From assembly GCA_016293265.1 (NCBI GenBank), contig JAEDEN010000026.1, positions 1 to 23,066 on the forward strand: DNA of 23,066 nucleotides, read 5' to 3'. This DNA comes from Oscillospiraceae bacterium. Its GTDB lineage: Bacteria; Bacillota; Clostridia; Oscillospirales; Oscillospiraceae. Shown here in pieces: positions 7,616-15,606 of the stretch; the first letter of the stretch is position 1; each line of letters starts with the position of its first letter. The notes beneath the pieces were generated by a model that worked only from the letters and a program-made list of their open reading frames with translations, was not told where the DNA came from and made no database searches. A program made the position numbers and the translations under genes.

Positions 7616-9454
7616 ATGAGCAGGCTTGAAGTAAAAACGCCGGGACAGGCTCAGGCTATTGTGGAACAGCTTTACCGGAATATGGAGCGGCGCATTGCCG
7701 CAAGCCCTCCGGGATTGTGCCCGGTGGATATGGCGCTGAACTTTTTGAATCTCTGCCAGGCTCAGACCTGCGGCAAGTGTGTGCCCTGCCGCATTGGGCT
7801 TGCCCAGCTCTCCAACATGATCCGCGAGGTTTTGGAGGGGGAGCCGGAGATCAGTATCCTCAAGCGCATTGAGGCCACGGCCCAGGTGATTGTGGATACC
7901 GCCGACTGCGCCATCGGCATCGACGCGGCCAATCTGGTGCTTATGGGCCTCAAGGGCTTCCGGGACGACTATGAGGAGCACATCCTCCACCACCGCTGCC
8001 TGGGAAGCCTGAAAAACCCGGTGCCCTGCGTGGCCCTCTGCCCCGCCGGCGTGGATATCCCCGGCTACATCTCTTTGGTGAACGGGGGCCGCTATGCCGA
8101 CGCGGTGCGCTTGATCCGCAAGGACAATCCCTTCCCCACCGCCTGCGCCTACATCTGCGAGCACCCCTGCGAGGCCCGCTGCCGGCGCAACATGGTGGAT
8201 GACGCGGTCAATATCCGGGGCCTGAAGCGCTACGCCGTGGATCAGGCCGGGGAGGTTCCCCAGCCGGAAAAGGCAGCCGCCACCGGCAAGTCCGTGGCTA
8301 TCATCGGCGGCGGCCCCGGCGGCCTCTCCGCCGCCTATTACCTGTCCCTCATGGGCCATAAGGTGACGGTTTACGAAAAGCAGAAGAAGCTGGGCGGCAT
8401 GATGCGCTACGGCATCCCCAGCTACCGCTTCCCCCGGGAGAAGCTGGACGAGGAGATTGCCTCCATCCTGTCCCTGGGCATTGAGGTACATACCGGGGTC
8501 AACGTGGGCACGGACATCACCTTTGACCAACTGAAGCAGGAATATGACTGCCTCTACCTTTCCATTGGCGCCCAGACGGACAAAAAGACCGGCATTGAGG
8601 GAGAGGACAGCTACGGCGTCATCTCCGCCGTGGAGATGCTGCGGCGCATCGGTGATGAGGAGATGCCTGATTTCACGGGCCAGAACGTGGTGGTCATCGG
8701 CGGCGGAAACGTGGCCATGGACGTGACCCGCAGCGCCATCCGCCTGGGGGCCGCCAAGGTCACCTGCGTCTACCGCCGCCGCCAGGAGGATATGACCGCC
8801 CAGAATGAGGAGGTGGAGGGTGCCATCGCCGAGGGTGCTGAGGTTTTGACGCTCCACGCGCCCCTTCGTATCGAGGCGGACGAAAAGGGCAACGTTTCCG
8901 CCCTCTGGGCCCGTCCCCAGATCATCGGCGAGATGGACGCCCAGGGCCGTCCCCGGCCCAACACCGCCTCCGTGGAGCCCCTGCGCATCCCGGCGGACAC
9001 GGTCATCGTGGCCATCGGCCAGGGCATCGAGTCCCGGGGCTTTGAGCAGGCCGGCATCAAGATCCAGCGCAGCGGCACGCTGACGGCCAACGCCAGCACC
9101 CAGCTTCCCGATATGGAGGGCGTGTTTGCCGGCGGCGACTGCGTCACCGGCCCCGCCACCGTTATCCGCGCCATCGCCGCGGGTAAGGCGGCAGCCGCCA
9201 ATATCGACGAGTATCTGGGCTTCCATCATGAGATCAAGTCGGAGGTCAAGGTCTCCACGCCCCACTGCACGGACCTGCGCCCCCGGGGCCGGGTCAACGC
9301 CACGGAGCGGGATGCCTGCGAGCGCAGGAATGACTTCCAGTGTATCGAATGCGGCATGACGGAGGAGGAGGCCGTCCAGGAATCCTCCCGGTGCCTGCGG
9401 TGCGACCATTTTGGCTACGGAAACTTTAAGGGAGGGCGTGTGGAAACATGGTGA
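7616..9454 (+). CDS. Iron-sulfur flavoprotein: NuoF-type 4Fe-4S domain fused to a GltD/NfnB-like FAD-NAD(P)H module (612 aa)
   Basis: Residues about 35-125 match the C-terminal [4Fe-4S] domain of NuoF/HydB: CGKCVPC (Cys52, 55, 58) plus Cys98 in DTADCAIG. The FMN/NADH part of NuoF is missing. Residues about 130-530 resemble the small subunit of glutamate synthase and NfnB. They have a cysteine set at 138, 142, 177, 181, 185 and 189, an FAD Rossmann motif IIGGGPGGLSAA (229-240), a nucleotide Rossmann motif VVVIGGGNVAMDV (358-370) followed by YRRRQEDMTA, and the flavin-closing VFAGGDCV (503-510). A C-terminal tail has Cys576, 579, 593 and 596 (CIEC...CLRC), probably another metal site. It is soluble and starts at ATG 7616 after AGAAGGAGGAG. 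It overlaps the hydrogenase gene by 7 bases, so it is very likely its electron-transfer partner, exchanging electrons with NAD(P)H. Confidence 0.9.
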   Translation: MSRLEVKTPGQAQAIVEQLYRNMERRIAASPPGLCPVDMALNFLNLCQAQTCGKCVPCRIGLAQLSNMIREVLEGEPEISILKRIEATAQVIVDTADCAIGIDAANLVLMGLKGFRDDYEEHILHHRCLGSLKNPVPCVALCPAGVDIPGYISLVNGGRYADAVRLIRKDNPFPTACAYICEHPCEARCRRNMVDDAVNIRGLKRYAVDQAGEVPQPEKAAATGKSVAIIGGGPGGLSAAYYLSLMGHKVTVYEKQKKLGGMMRYGIPSYRFPREKLDEEIASILSLGIEVHTGVNVGTDITFDQLKQEYDCLYLSIGAQTDKKTGIEGEDSYGVISAVEMLRRIGDEEMPDFTGQNVVVIGGGNVAMDVTRSAIRLGAAKVTCVYRRRQEDMTAQNEEVEGAIAEGAEVLTLHAPLRIEADEKGNVSALWARPQIIGEMDAQGRPRPNTASVEPLRIPADTVIVAIGQGIESRGFEQAGIKIQRSGTLTANASTQLPDMEGVFAGGDCVTGPATVIRAIAAGKAAAANIDEYLGFHHEIKSEVKVSTPHCTDLRPRGRVNATERDACERRNDFQCIECGMTEEEAVQESSRCLRCDHFGYGNFKGGRVETW

Positions 9455-11163
9455 ATTTCAAGATCAACGACCAGGAGCTCTCTGCCCCCAGCGGCACCAC
9501 CATCCTGAAGGCCGCCGAACAGGCCGGCATCCCCATCCCGCACCTTTGCTTTTTAAAGGACATCAACGAGATCGCCGCCTGCCGGATGTGCATGGTGGAG
9601 GTGGAGGGCACAGGCCGTCTGGTGCCCGCCTGCAACACGGAGGTTTTGGAGGGTATGGTGATCCATACCAACTCCCACCGTCTGCGCCAGGCGCGGCGCA
9701 CCAATCTGCGCCTGATCCTCTCCCAGCACAATTCCAGCTGCACCACCTGCGTGCGCAGCGGCAACTGCGAGCTGCAAAAGCTCTCCCATGACCTGAACAT
9801 CCACTACCAGCCCTACCAGGTCCAGCCGGAGCGATCCCATGTGGACCTGAGCACCCCCATCGTCCGGGAGGCCAGCAAGTGCATCAAGTGTATGCGCTGC
9901 GTCCAGATCTGCGACAAGATCCAGGGGATGCACATCTGGGATGTGTCCGGAACCGGCTCCCGCACCACGGTGGATGTGAGCTACAACCGCTTTTTGAAGA
10001 ACACGGACTGCACCTTCTGCGGCCAGTGCGTCACCCACTGCCCCACCGGCGCGCTGACCGTCCGGGACGACACCAACAAGGTCCTGCGGGCCCTGGCGGA
10101 CCCGGAGGTCATCACCGTGGTGCAGGTGGCCCCCGCCGTCCGGGCAGCCTGGGCGGAGAGCTTTGGCCTCTCCAGCAGGCAGGCCACCACCGGGCGGATG
10201 GTGGCGGCCCTCAAGCGCATCGGCTTCGACTATGTCTTCGATACCAACTTTGCCGCGGACCTGACCATCATGGAAGAGGGCAGCGAGTTCGTGGAGCGCT
10301 TCACCCACCGGGGCAAGCACCGCTGGCCCATGTTTACCTCCTGCTGCCCGGGCTGGGTGCGCTTCCTCAAGACCCAGTTCCCGGAGTATGTGGAGAACCT
10401 CTCCACCGCCAAGTCGCCCCAGCAGATGTTCGGCGCCGTGGCCAAGAGCTATTTCGCCGATAAGATCGGCGTCAGTGCCCAGAAAATCTTCGTGGCCTCC
10501 ATTATGCCCTGCTCTGCCAAGAAGCAGGAGCGGGAGCTGCCCTCCATGCGGAACGCCTTCGGCGACCCGGATGTGGACGTGGTGCTGACTACCCGGGAGA
10601 TGTGCCGGCTGTTCCAAAGCGACTGCATCGTGCCCGCCGACCTGGAGGAGGCCCCCTTTGACAGCCCCCTGGGCAGCGGCACCGGCGCGGCGGTGATCTT
10701 CGGCGCCACGGGCGGCGTGATGGACGCGGCGCTGCGCAGCGCCTATTATCTGGTGACGGGGAAGAACCCCGACCCGGATGCCTTCAGGGAAGTCCGGGGC
10801 AGCAAGCCTTGGAAGGAGGCCACCTTCTCCATCCCGGGAGCGGGAGAGGTCCGTGTGGCGGTGGTCAGCGGCCTGGCCAATGCCCGCAAGCTGATGGAAG
10901 CGGTGGACAGCGGCGCGGTGGACTACGACTTTGTGGAAGTCATGGCCTGCCCCGGCGGCTGTGCCGGCGGCGGCGGACAGCCCATCCACGATGGCGTGGA
11001 AATGGCTGCCAGCCGGGGCAACCAGCTTTGGAAGATGGATGAGAAGGCCCCCATCCGCTTCTCTCACGAAAACCCCGATGTGAAGGAGCTGTACCGCGCC
11101 TTCCTGAAAAAGCCCCTGAGCGAACGCTCCCACCACCTGCTCCATACAGACCACAGGGATTGA
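9448..11163 (+). CDS. hydA: [FeFe]-hydrogenase catalytic subunit, M3 architecture (571 aa)
   Basis: It makes or consumes H2 in the cytoplasm. Domains in order: a [2Fe-2S] domain with Cys34, 45, 48 and 62; a His-ligated [4Fe-4S] site HxxxCxxCxxxxxC (His94, Cys98, 101, 107); a two-cluster ferredoxin domain with Cys145, 148, 151, 155 and Cys188, 191, 194, 198; and the H-cluster domain. All three H-cluster signatures are intact: FTSCCPGW (297-303; Cys299 is the proton-relay position and Cys300 a ligand), MPCSAKKQE (Cys355) and MACPGGCAGGGGQP (Cys501, Cys505). The glutamates (280, 283) and Ser319 of the proton path are also present. Size and domain order are close to clostridial CpI. The ATG overlaps the end of the flavoprotein gene and has GGGAGG about 11 bases before it. 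No HydE/F/G maturation genes lie in the window, so they must be elsewhere. Confidence 0.97.
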   Translation: MVNFKINDQELSAPSGTTILKAAEQAGIPIPHLCFLKDINEIAACRMCMVEVEGTGRLVPACNTEVLEGMVIHTNSHRLRQARRTNLRLILSQHNSSCTTCVRSGNCELQKLSHDLNIHYQPYQVQPERSHVDLSTPIVREASKCIKCMRCVQICDKIQGMHIWDVSGTGSRTTVDVSYNRFLKNTDCTFCGQCVTHCPTGALTVRDDTNKVLRALADPEVITVVQVAPAVRAAWAESFGLSSRQATTGRMVAALKRIGFDYVFDTNFAADLTIMEEGSEFVERFTHRGKHRWPMFTSCCPGWVRFLKTQFPEYVENLSTAKSPQQMFGAVAKSYFADKIGVSAQKIFVASIMPCSAKKQERELPSMRNAFGDPDVDVVLTTREMCRLFQSDCIVPADLEEAPFDSPLGSGTGAAVIFGATGGVMDAALRSAYYLVTGKNPDPDAFREVRGSKPWKEATFSIPGAGEVRVAVVSGLANARKLMEAVDSGAVDYDFVEVMACPGGCAGGGGQPIHDGVEMAASRGNQLWKMDEKAPIRFSHENPDVKELYRAFLKKPLSERSHHLLHTDHRD

Positions 11164-11216
11164 ACCTGGACTTGACCGGAAACGGCGGAAAAGCTGTGGA
11201 AACCGCGCGGAAGTTG

Positions 11217-11245
11217 TTGAGTTGTACGAAAAAATATGGTACAAT
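11217..11245 (+). promoter_or_regulatory. Promoter of the DUF1508 gene
   Basis: TTGAGT at 11217-11222 and TACAAT at 11240-11245 have a 17-base spacer, with TG one base upstream of the -10 (extended -10). A small CCCTG/CAGGG hairpin (11263-11278) lies in the leader of about 80 bases. No terminator is seen between the hydrogenase and this promoter, so read-through is also possible. Confidence 0.75.
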
Positions 11246-11334
11246 TTACCAAAGGTGCGCCGCCCTGACCTGACAGGGTGTGATCCTGCAGTGCCTTCGT
11301 GATTTCATCAAACACTTAACAGGAGGAACAGATC

Positions 11335-11697
11335 ATGGGAAAGTTTGTTGTGAAGGAAACCGCCACAGGCTTCAAGTTTGACCTGAAGGCCACCAACGGC
11401 CAAGTCATCGCCACCAGCGAGGTTTACACCACCAAGGCCGCCTGTCTCAAGGGCGTGGAAAGCGTCCGGAATAACTGCGTGGGCGGTGTGGAGGACCAGA
11501 CCGTGGAAGGCTTTGAGACCGTCAAGCACCCCAAGTTCGAGATGTACAAGGACAAGGCGGGGGAGTTCCGCTTCCGCCTGAAGGCCAAAAACGGTGAGAT
11601 TATCGCCACCAGCGAAGGCTACAAGGCCAAGGAAAGCTGCGTCAACGGCATCGAGAGCGTGAAGAAAAACGCCCCCGAGGCCCCGGTTGAGGAATAA
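11335..11697 (+). CDS. DUF1508/YegP-family protein with two tandem repeats (120 aa)
   Basis: The protein is two copies of one roughly 47-residue unit. Residues 3-49 contain GFKFDLKATNGQVIATSE and residues 67-113 contain EFRFRLKAKNGEIIATSE, each followed by a YxxKxxCxxGxxSV segment. This matches the YegP/DUF1508 family, small soluble proteins usually made of one or two such units. Their function is not firmly known; I do not assign one. The ATG at 11335 follows AGGAGG by 8 bases. It has its own strong promoter, and a strong terminator follows, so it is probably a well-expressed single gene. Its place after an oxygen-sensitive hydrogenase may be chance. Confidence 0.9.
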   Translation: MGKFVVKETATGFKFDLKATNGQVIATSEVYTTKAACLKGVESVRNNCVGGVEDQTVEGFETVKHPKFEMYKDKAGEFRFRLKAKNGEIIATSEGYKAKESCVNGIESVKKNAPEAPVEE

Positions 11698-11705
11698 TAC
11701 TCCAA

Positions 11706-11738
11706 GGGAGAACCGCCCCCGGGCGGCTCTCCCTTTTT
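11706..11738 (+). terminator. Intrinsic terminator of the DUF1508 gene
   Basis: GGGAGA-A-CCGCCC pairs with GGGCGG-C-TCTCCC around a 2-base tip, followed by TTTTT at 11734-11738, 9 bases after the stop codon. Confidence 0.9.
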
Positions 11739-11739
11739 G

Positions 11740-11786
11740 AAAAAAGCGCGCCAAAAGGGCCGGCGGATTCCCGCTGGCCCTTTTGG
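11740..11786 (-). terminator. Terminator of the TRAP-dehydrogenase operon
   Basis: CCAAAAGGGCCGGCGG at 11751-11766 pairs with the complementary arm ending at 11786 (16 bp, one G-T pair, loop ATTC). Read on the - strand it is followed, after GCGCGC, by six T. It lies 18 bases beyond the dehydrogenase stop. Confidence 0.7.
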
Positions 11787-11804
11787 TGTTTCCTGCGCGG
11801 CGCG

Positions 11805-12686
11805 TCAGTCTTTGCTGCCGGTATGGACATTCATTTTGTCCTCGTAATACTTGACCATGGCGATCTGGTCTTCGTCGATATGGCCGTTGTCGTTCATCCA
11901 GTCCATGACCTGAAGAACCACGTCCGTCATGGGGGTGTCCACGCCCAGGTGGTGGGCGTAGTGCTTGGCGTTCAGGATGTCCTTGCGGTGAACTGCCACA
12001 CGGGCGCCGGGCTCATAGTCCCGGTGGATGAGCTTGGGGATCTTGTTGTCGTAAAGAGGGCCGCCGGCAAAGCCGCCGCGGGTGGCCTCAAAGGTGGTCT
12101 GCAGGTCAATGCCCGCCTTGGCGGCAAAGGCGTAGCCCTCCGCCATGGCCACCAGATAGGCGCCGGCGATCATGTTGTTCACCAGCTTGGTGACGCTGCC
12201 GCTGGCGGGGCCGCCCACATACACGGGATTGCCCATGCACTCCAGGAGGGGCTTCACCTGCTGGAAGGCCTCCTTGTCGCCGCCGGTCATGATGGCCAGC
12301 GTTCCTGCGATGGCCATGGGATTGCCGCCGCTGATGGGGGAGTCCAGCAGGAACATCCCCGCGTCCTTGGCCAGGGCGTACAACTCCTGGATGATGTCGG
12401 GAGCGGTGGAGCTGAGGTCCACGATGATCCGGCCGGGCTTGCCGTACTTCACGGCCTTTTCCACGCTGTCGCGGATGATGGCGTGGGTGGGAAGGATCTG
12501 CATGATGACGTCGCAGGTGTTGTAGATCTCCATGGGATCACTGACCGCAGTGCCGCCGGCCTGGGCGAAGGAGACGCGCTGCTTTTCCACAACGTCGTAG
12601 CCCAGGATCTCACGCCCGGAGTTTTTGAGAAGGTTTTTTGCCATGGGCAGGCCCATGACGCCCATTCCGAGAAAACCGATTTTCAT
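11805..12686 (-). CDS. Beta-hydroxyacid dehydrogenase (3-hydroxyisobutyrate/tartronate-semialdehyde reductase type, 293 aa)
   Basis: The N-terminal Rossmann motif GFLGMGVMGLPMAKNL (Gly7, 9, 12) binds NAD(P). The substrate-binding signature DSPISGG is at 115-121 and the catalytic lysine motif KLVNN at 167-171 (Lys167, Asn171). Length is normal for the family. Members interconvert 3-hydroxy acids and their semialdehydes, for example D-glycerate/tartronate semialdehyde or 3-hydroxyisobutyrate/methylmalonate semialdehyde; sequence by eye does not separate these. Asp31 after the second beta strand (GYD) favours NAD. It starts at ATG 12686 behind AAGGAGAT and lies 31 bases after dctM, so it is the last gene of the TRAP operon and probably handles the imported acid. 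Confidence 0.9.
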   Translation of the reverse strand: MKIGFLGMGVMGLPMAKNLLKNSGREILGYDVVEKQRVSFAQAGGTAVSDPMEIYNTCDVIMQILPTHAIIRDSVEKAVKYGKPGRIIVDLSSTAPDIIQELYALAKDAGMFLLDSPISGGNPMAIAGTLAIMTGGDKEAFQQVKPLLECMGNPVYVGGPASGSVTKLVNNMIAGAYLVAMAEGYAFAAKAGIDLQTTFEATRGGFAGGPLYDNKIPKLIHRDYEPGARVAVHRKDILNAKHYAHHLGVDTPMTDVVLQVMDWMNDNGHIDEDQIAMVKYYEDKMNVHTGSKD

Positions 12687-12717
12687 ATGGATACATCTCC
12701 TTATACGAGTGATTGCA

Positions 12718-13995
12718 TTAGGACTTCAAAAGGGTGGGTAGGAAGGTGGTCAGGGGCTCGATGTAGGTGACCATCAGCAAGACGGCGATGGCCAACAGCA
12801 GCATGGGCATCATGGCCTTCAGGGACTTGGCAAGGCTGGTCTCACCGATCTGGTTGCACAGCAGCAGGCACAGGCCCACAGGCGGGGTGACGAGGCCGAT
12901 GCACAGGTTAAAGCTCATGATGATGCCGAAGGCCAGGGGATTGATGTTGAAGGCCGTCAGCAGCGGGGTGAGGATGGGGGTCATCATGATGATGGCCGCA
13001 TTGGCCTCCATCAGCATGCCGATGATGAGGAACAGGAGGTTTAGCAGCAGTAGGATGACATACTTGTTGTCGGTGATGGAGGTGAAGGCATTCAGCAGGA
13101 GCTGGGGAAGGCCGGAGGTGACCACCACATAGCTGGAGGCCTTGGAGAGGCCTACCATCACCATGATGGTGGCGGTGGCGACGGAGGCGTCCACAAAGGC
13201 GCCGGGCAGCTCAGACCACTTGATGTCCTTGTAGACAAAGAGGCTGATGATCAGGGCGTAGACCACGGCCACGGCCGCGGCTTCGGTGGGAGTGAAAATG
13301 CCGCCGAAAATGCCGCCCAGGATGATAACGGGCATCAAAAGGGCCCAGATGCTCTCTTTCAGTGTGTGGAAGATGACCCGGGGAGACTCCTTTTCATGGG
13401 CGGGCAGGTCATGCTTCTTGCCGTAATAGAGGGCGTAGACCATCAGTGCGCCGATGAGGAGCAGGCCCGGAAGCAGGGAGCCGATAAACAGCTTCGACAC
13501 CGAGATGTTGGTGATGGAGGCGTAGACGATCAGCGTGACGGAGGGAGGAATGATGGGTCCCAGAATGGAGGAAATGGAGGAAACGGCGGTGGCGAAGGGG
13601 GCGGGATAGCCCTCCTTCTTCATGGCGGGGATGGTGATGCCGCCAATGGCGGAGGCGGTGGCAACGCCGGAGCCGGAGATGGCGCCGAAGAGGCCGCTGG
13701 CCACGATGGTGACCAGGGCCAGGCTGCCCTTGATCCAGCCGATAAAGGCGTTGGCCACGTCTATAAGCTTTGAGGTGATGCTGCGGGACATCAGGTTGCC
13801 CGCCAGGATGAAGAAGGGGATGGCCAGCAGGGACGAGGAGTTCATGCCGGCGAAGAGCTTCTGGGGCAGGATCAGCATGGGCAGGTCCGCCATGTTCAGG
13901 GCCACCAGGGTACCGATGCCCAGGGCGATGTAGATGGGGATGCCCATAAAGGCCAGGACCAGGAGCAGAAGAATGACAACAACACCGGGATTCAT
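12718..13995 (-). CDS. dctM: TRAP transporter large permease, DctM family (425 aa)
   Basis: It is a membrane protein with about twelve hydrophobic segments and the usual DctM length. Recognisable family segments include PLPMLILPQKLFAGMNSSSLLAIPFFILAG-like residues near the N-terminus, SGSGVATASAIGGITIPAM, and near the C-terminus SFNLCIGLVTPPVGLCL. It is the ion-coupled channel of a TRAP system, using Na+ or H+ gradients to import an acid captured by DctP. The ATG at 13995 overlaps the dctQ stop as TGATG; a GTG one codon upstream has slightly better spacing to AGGAGG and is also possible. Translational coupling to dctQ is likely. Confidence 0.93.
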   Translation of the reverse strand: MNPGVVVILLLLVLAFMGIPIYIALGIGTLVALNMADLPMLILPQKLFAGMNSSSLLAIPFFILAGNLMSRSITSKLIDVANAFIGWIKGSLALVTIVASGLFGAISGSGVATASAIGGITIPAMKKEGYPAPFATAVSSISSILGPIIPPSVTLIVYASITNISVSKLFIGSLLPGLLLIGALMVYALYYGKKHDLPAHEKESPRVIFHTLKESIWALLMPVIILGGIFGGIFTPTEAAAVAVVYALIISLFVYKDIKWSELPGAFVDASVATATIMVMVGLSKASSYVVVTSGLPQLLLNAFTSITDNKYVILLLLNLLFLIIGMLMEANAAIIMMTPILTPLLTAFNINPLAFGIIMSFNLCIGLVTPPVGLCLLLCNQIGETSLAKSLKAMMPMLLLAIAVLLMVTYIEPLTTFLPTLLKS

Positions 13996-14492
13996 CACTC
14001 GGCCACCTCCTTGTTTCTCAGTTCGTCAATGTTTTTCAAAACCACCTCGATGCTGGTCAGGATCATCAGCACGATGCCGACGGGCATGGTGGCATAGGGA
14101 ACGGCCATGGAGATACCCACGCCGGGAGAGATGTTGCCCACGGCCTGGCCGCAAAGATCCAGGCAGTAGATGAACAGCATACCCAGGAAGACAATGCCCA
14201 CCAGCGTTGCCCCGATGGTGAAGATCCGCTTGAGCTTGGGGCTGAAGCAGTTGATGAGGATGTCGATCTGCAGATGGCTGTTGCGGCGCACGGCGATGGC
14301 GGAGGCCATCATCACGTTGAAGATGAAGAGGTAGCGGGTCAGCTCTTCGCTCCAGGCGTTGGAGTTGGAGAACACATAGCGCAAAATGACCTGGTAGATC
14401 ATGACGAACACCATGACCGGCACAGACACCGCCAGAATGGTACGCTGGATCTTCTCCAGAATGTCCAGGAATTTGCTGTAAGCTTTTGTCAT
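13995..14492 (-). CDS. dctQ: TRAP transporter small permease, DctQ family (165 aa)
   Basis: Four hydrophobic helices are visible, around residues 16-38, 50-70, 90-112 and 128-150. The DctQ motif is present between the first two: YQVILRYVFSNSNAWSEELTRYLF, with the conserved WxEE. Together with DctM it forms the membrane part of the transporter. The start is placed at ATG 14492 because AAGGAGG lies 9 bases before it. The frame is open about 38 codons further upstream, but that extension crosses the intergenic hairpin and has no family resemblance. Confidence 0.92.
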   Translation of the reverse strand: MTKAYSKFLDILEKIQRTILAVSVPVMVFVMIYQVILRYVFSNSNAWSEELTRYLFIFNVMMASAIAVRRNSHLQIDILINCFSPKLKRIFTIGATLVGIVFLGMLFIYCLDLCGQAVGNISPGVGISMAVPYATMPVGIVLMILTSIEVVLKNIDELRNKEVAE

Positions 14493-14520
14493 GACGACAG
14501 ATTCCTCCTTTACAGACACT

Positions 14521-14547
14521 GACCCACGCCCACAAGGGGCGTGGGTC
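14521..14547 (-). terminator. Perfect GC hairpin between dctP and dctQ (partial terminator or mRNA-stabilising stem)
   Basis: GACCCACGCCC at 14521-14531 pairs perfectly with GGGCGTGGGTC at 14537-14547 over a 5-base loop, starting 12 bases after the dctP stop. No T run follows. In binding-protein transporter operons such stems commonly protect the upstream mRNA from 3' decay, so that the binding protein is made in excess over the permeases. Confidence 0.6.
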
Positions 14548-14559
14548 GGCGAAAACAAT

Positions 14560-15606
14560 TTACTTGGCGGGGTCCATCTCGGCGATGCGGGCGACCCAGT
14601 CGGCAAAGTCGGGATAGTTGGTGGCGGCGAAGTCCTTGAAATACTCGGCGAAGGCGGCGTTATCCACGTCGATGACGGTCTTTCCGGCGGCTTTCAGATC
14701 TTCCTCGGCGGCGGCGTCCTTTTCGGCCTGAGACTCGCTGATCGCCTTGCCGGCGTACTCGGAAGCCTCAATAACGGCGGCCTGAATGTCCTCAGGCAGG
14801 CCATCGAAGTAAGCCTTGTCCATGATGACCACGTTGCAGCCGTAGACGTGGTTGGTCTTGATCCAGTAGTCGCAGACCTCATCAAAGGCGTAGTTCAGGG
14901 AGTCCACCATGGGGTTCTCCTGGCCTTCAACGGTGTTCTGCTGCAGGGCGGTGTAGACCTCGTTCATGGCCATGGGAGTGGGGGCGGCGCCCATCCACTG
15001 CCAGGTCTTGATGTACATTTCCAGGTTGGGGGCGCGGAGCTTGAAGCCCTTGAAGTCCTCAATGGTCCGCATTTCCTTGGTGGCGGTGACGATACGGGGG
15101 CCGCGGTAGGCAGCGCCCATCAGCTTGAAGCCGGCGGCATCGCCGACGGTGGTCTTGATCTCCTCACCCAGGTCGCTGTACCAGACCTTCATGAAGTGGT
15201 CATAGCTGTTGAACATGTAGGGCATGGCCTCGATGTTGGCCAGGGGGGTAAAGGGGGCCAGGGTGCCCACGGATTCCACCATCACGTTGGCCACGCCAAC
15301 GGACATACCTTCCAGAACCTCGGAAGTGGAGCCCAGGCTGGCGCCGCCGTAAAGGGTGACCTTCACTCTGCCGCCGGTGAGCTCTTCCACCTTTTCGGCA
15401 AAGAGGGCGCCGGTGTCATAGGCGTTGTCGCCTGCGGTGGAGTTCAGAGCCATCTTCCACTCGTACTCGGGAGCGGAAGCACCGCTGGCGCTGGGGCTGG
15501 GGGCGGCGCCGCTTGCGGCGGGAGTTGCCTTGTTGCCGCCGCAGCCGGCCAGCATGGAGAGGGCCAGAACGGATGCCATCAAACCTGTGAAGAACTTCTT
15601 TTTCAT
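14560..15606 (-). CDS. dctP: TRAP transporter substrate-binding lipoprotein, DctP family (348 aa)
   Basis: A lipoprotein signal peptide with lipobox LAGC (Cys22) is followed by a Gly/Ala/Ser/Pro linker to about residue 45, then a DctP domain. Family landmarks are LFAEKVEELTGGRVKVTLYGGASLG, the segment ending in KGFKLRAPN with the conserved carboxylate-binding Arg, and AMNEVYTALQQNTVEGQENP. It sits on the outer face of the membrane and passes a carboxylic acid to DctQM. ATG 15606 lies 6 bases after AGGAGG. It is the first gene of the operon and has its own promoter; a LysR gene is divergent. The C-terminal region is rich in Ala and acidic residues. The specific acid is not deducible, although the downstream hydroxyacid dehydrogenase favours a hydroxy- or sugar acid. 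Confidence 0.94.
   Translation of the reverse strand: MKKKFFTGLMASVLALSMLAGCGGNKATPAASGAAPSPSASGASAPEYEWKMALNSTAGDNAYDTGALFAEKVEELTGGRVKVTLYGGASLGSTSEVLEGMSVGVANVMVESVGTLAPFTPLANIEAMPYMFNSYDHFMKVWYSDLGEEIKTTVGDAAGFKLMGAAYRGPRIVTATKEMRTIEDFKGFKLRAPNLEMYIKTWQWMGAAPTPMAMNEVYTALQQNTVEGQENPMVDSLNYAFDEVCDYWIKTNHVYGCNVVIMDKAYFDGLPEDIQAAVIEASEYAGKAISESQAEKDAAAEEDLKAAGKTVIDVDNAAFAEYFKDFAATNYPDFADWVARIAEMDPAK

Noticed and set aside
7592..9409. A 605-codon open frame on the - strand opposite the flavoprotein gene, and a 563-codon one opposite hydA
   Set aside because: Both are antisense shadows without family motifs; the + strand genes have complete cofactor motifs.
14493..14606. N-terminal extension of DctQ
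   Set aside because: It would be translated across the hairpin and part of dctP; AAGGAGG directly precedes the ATG at 14492.
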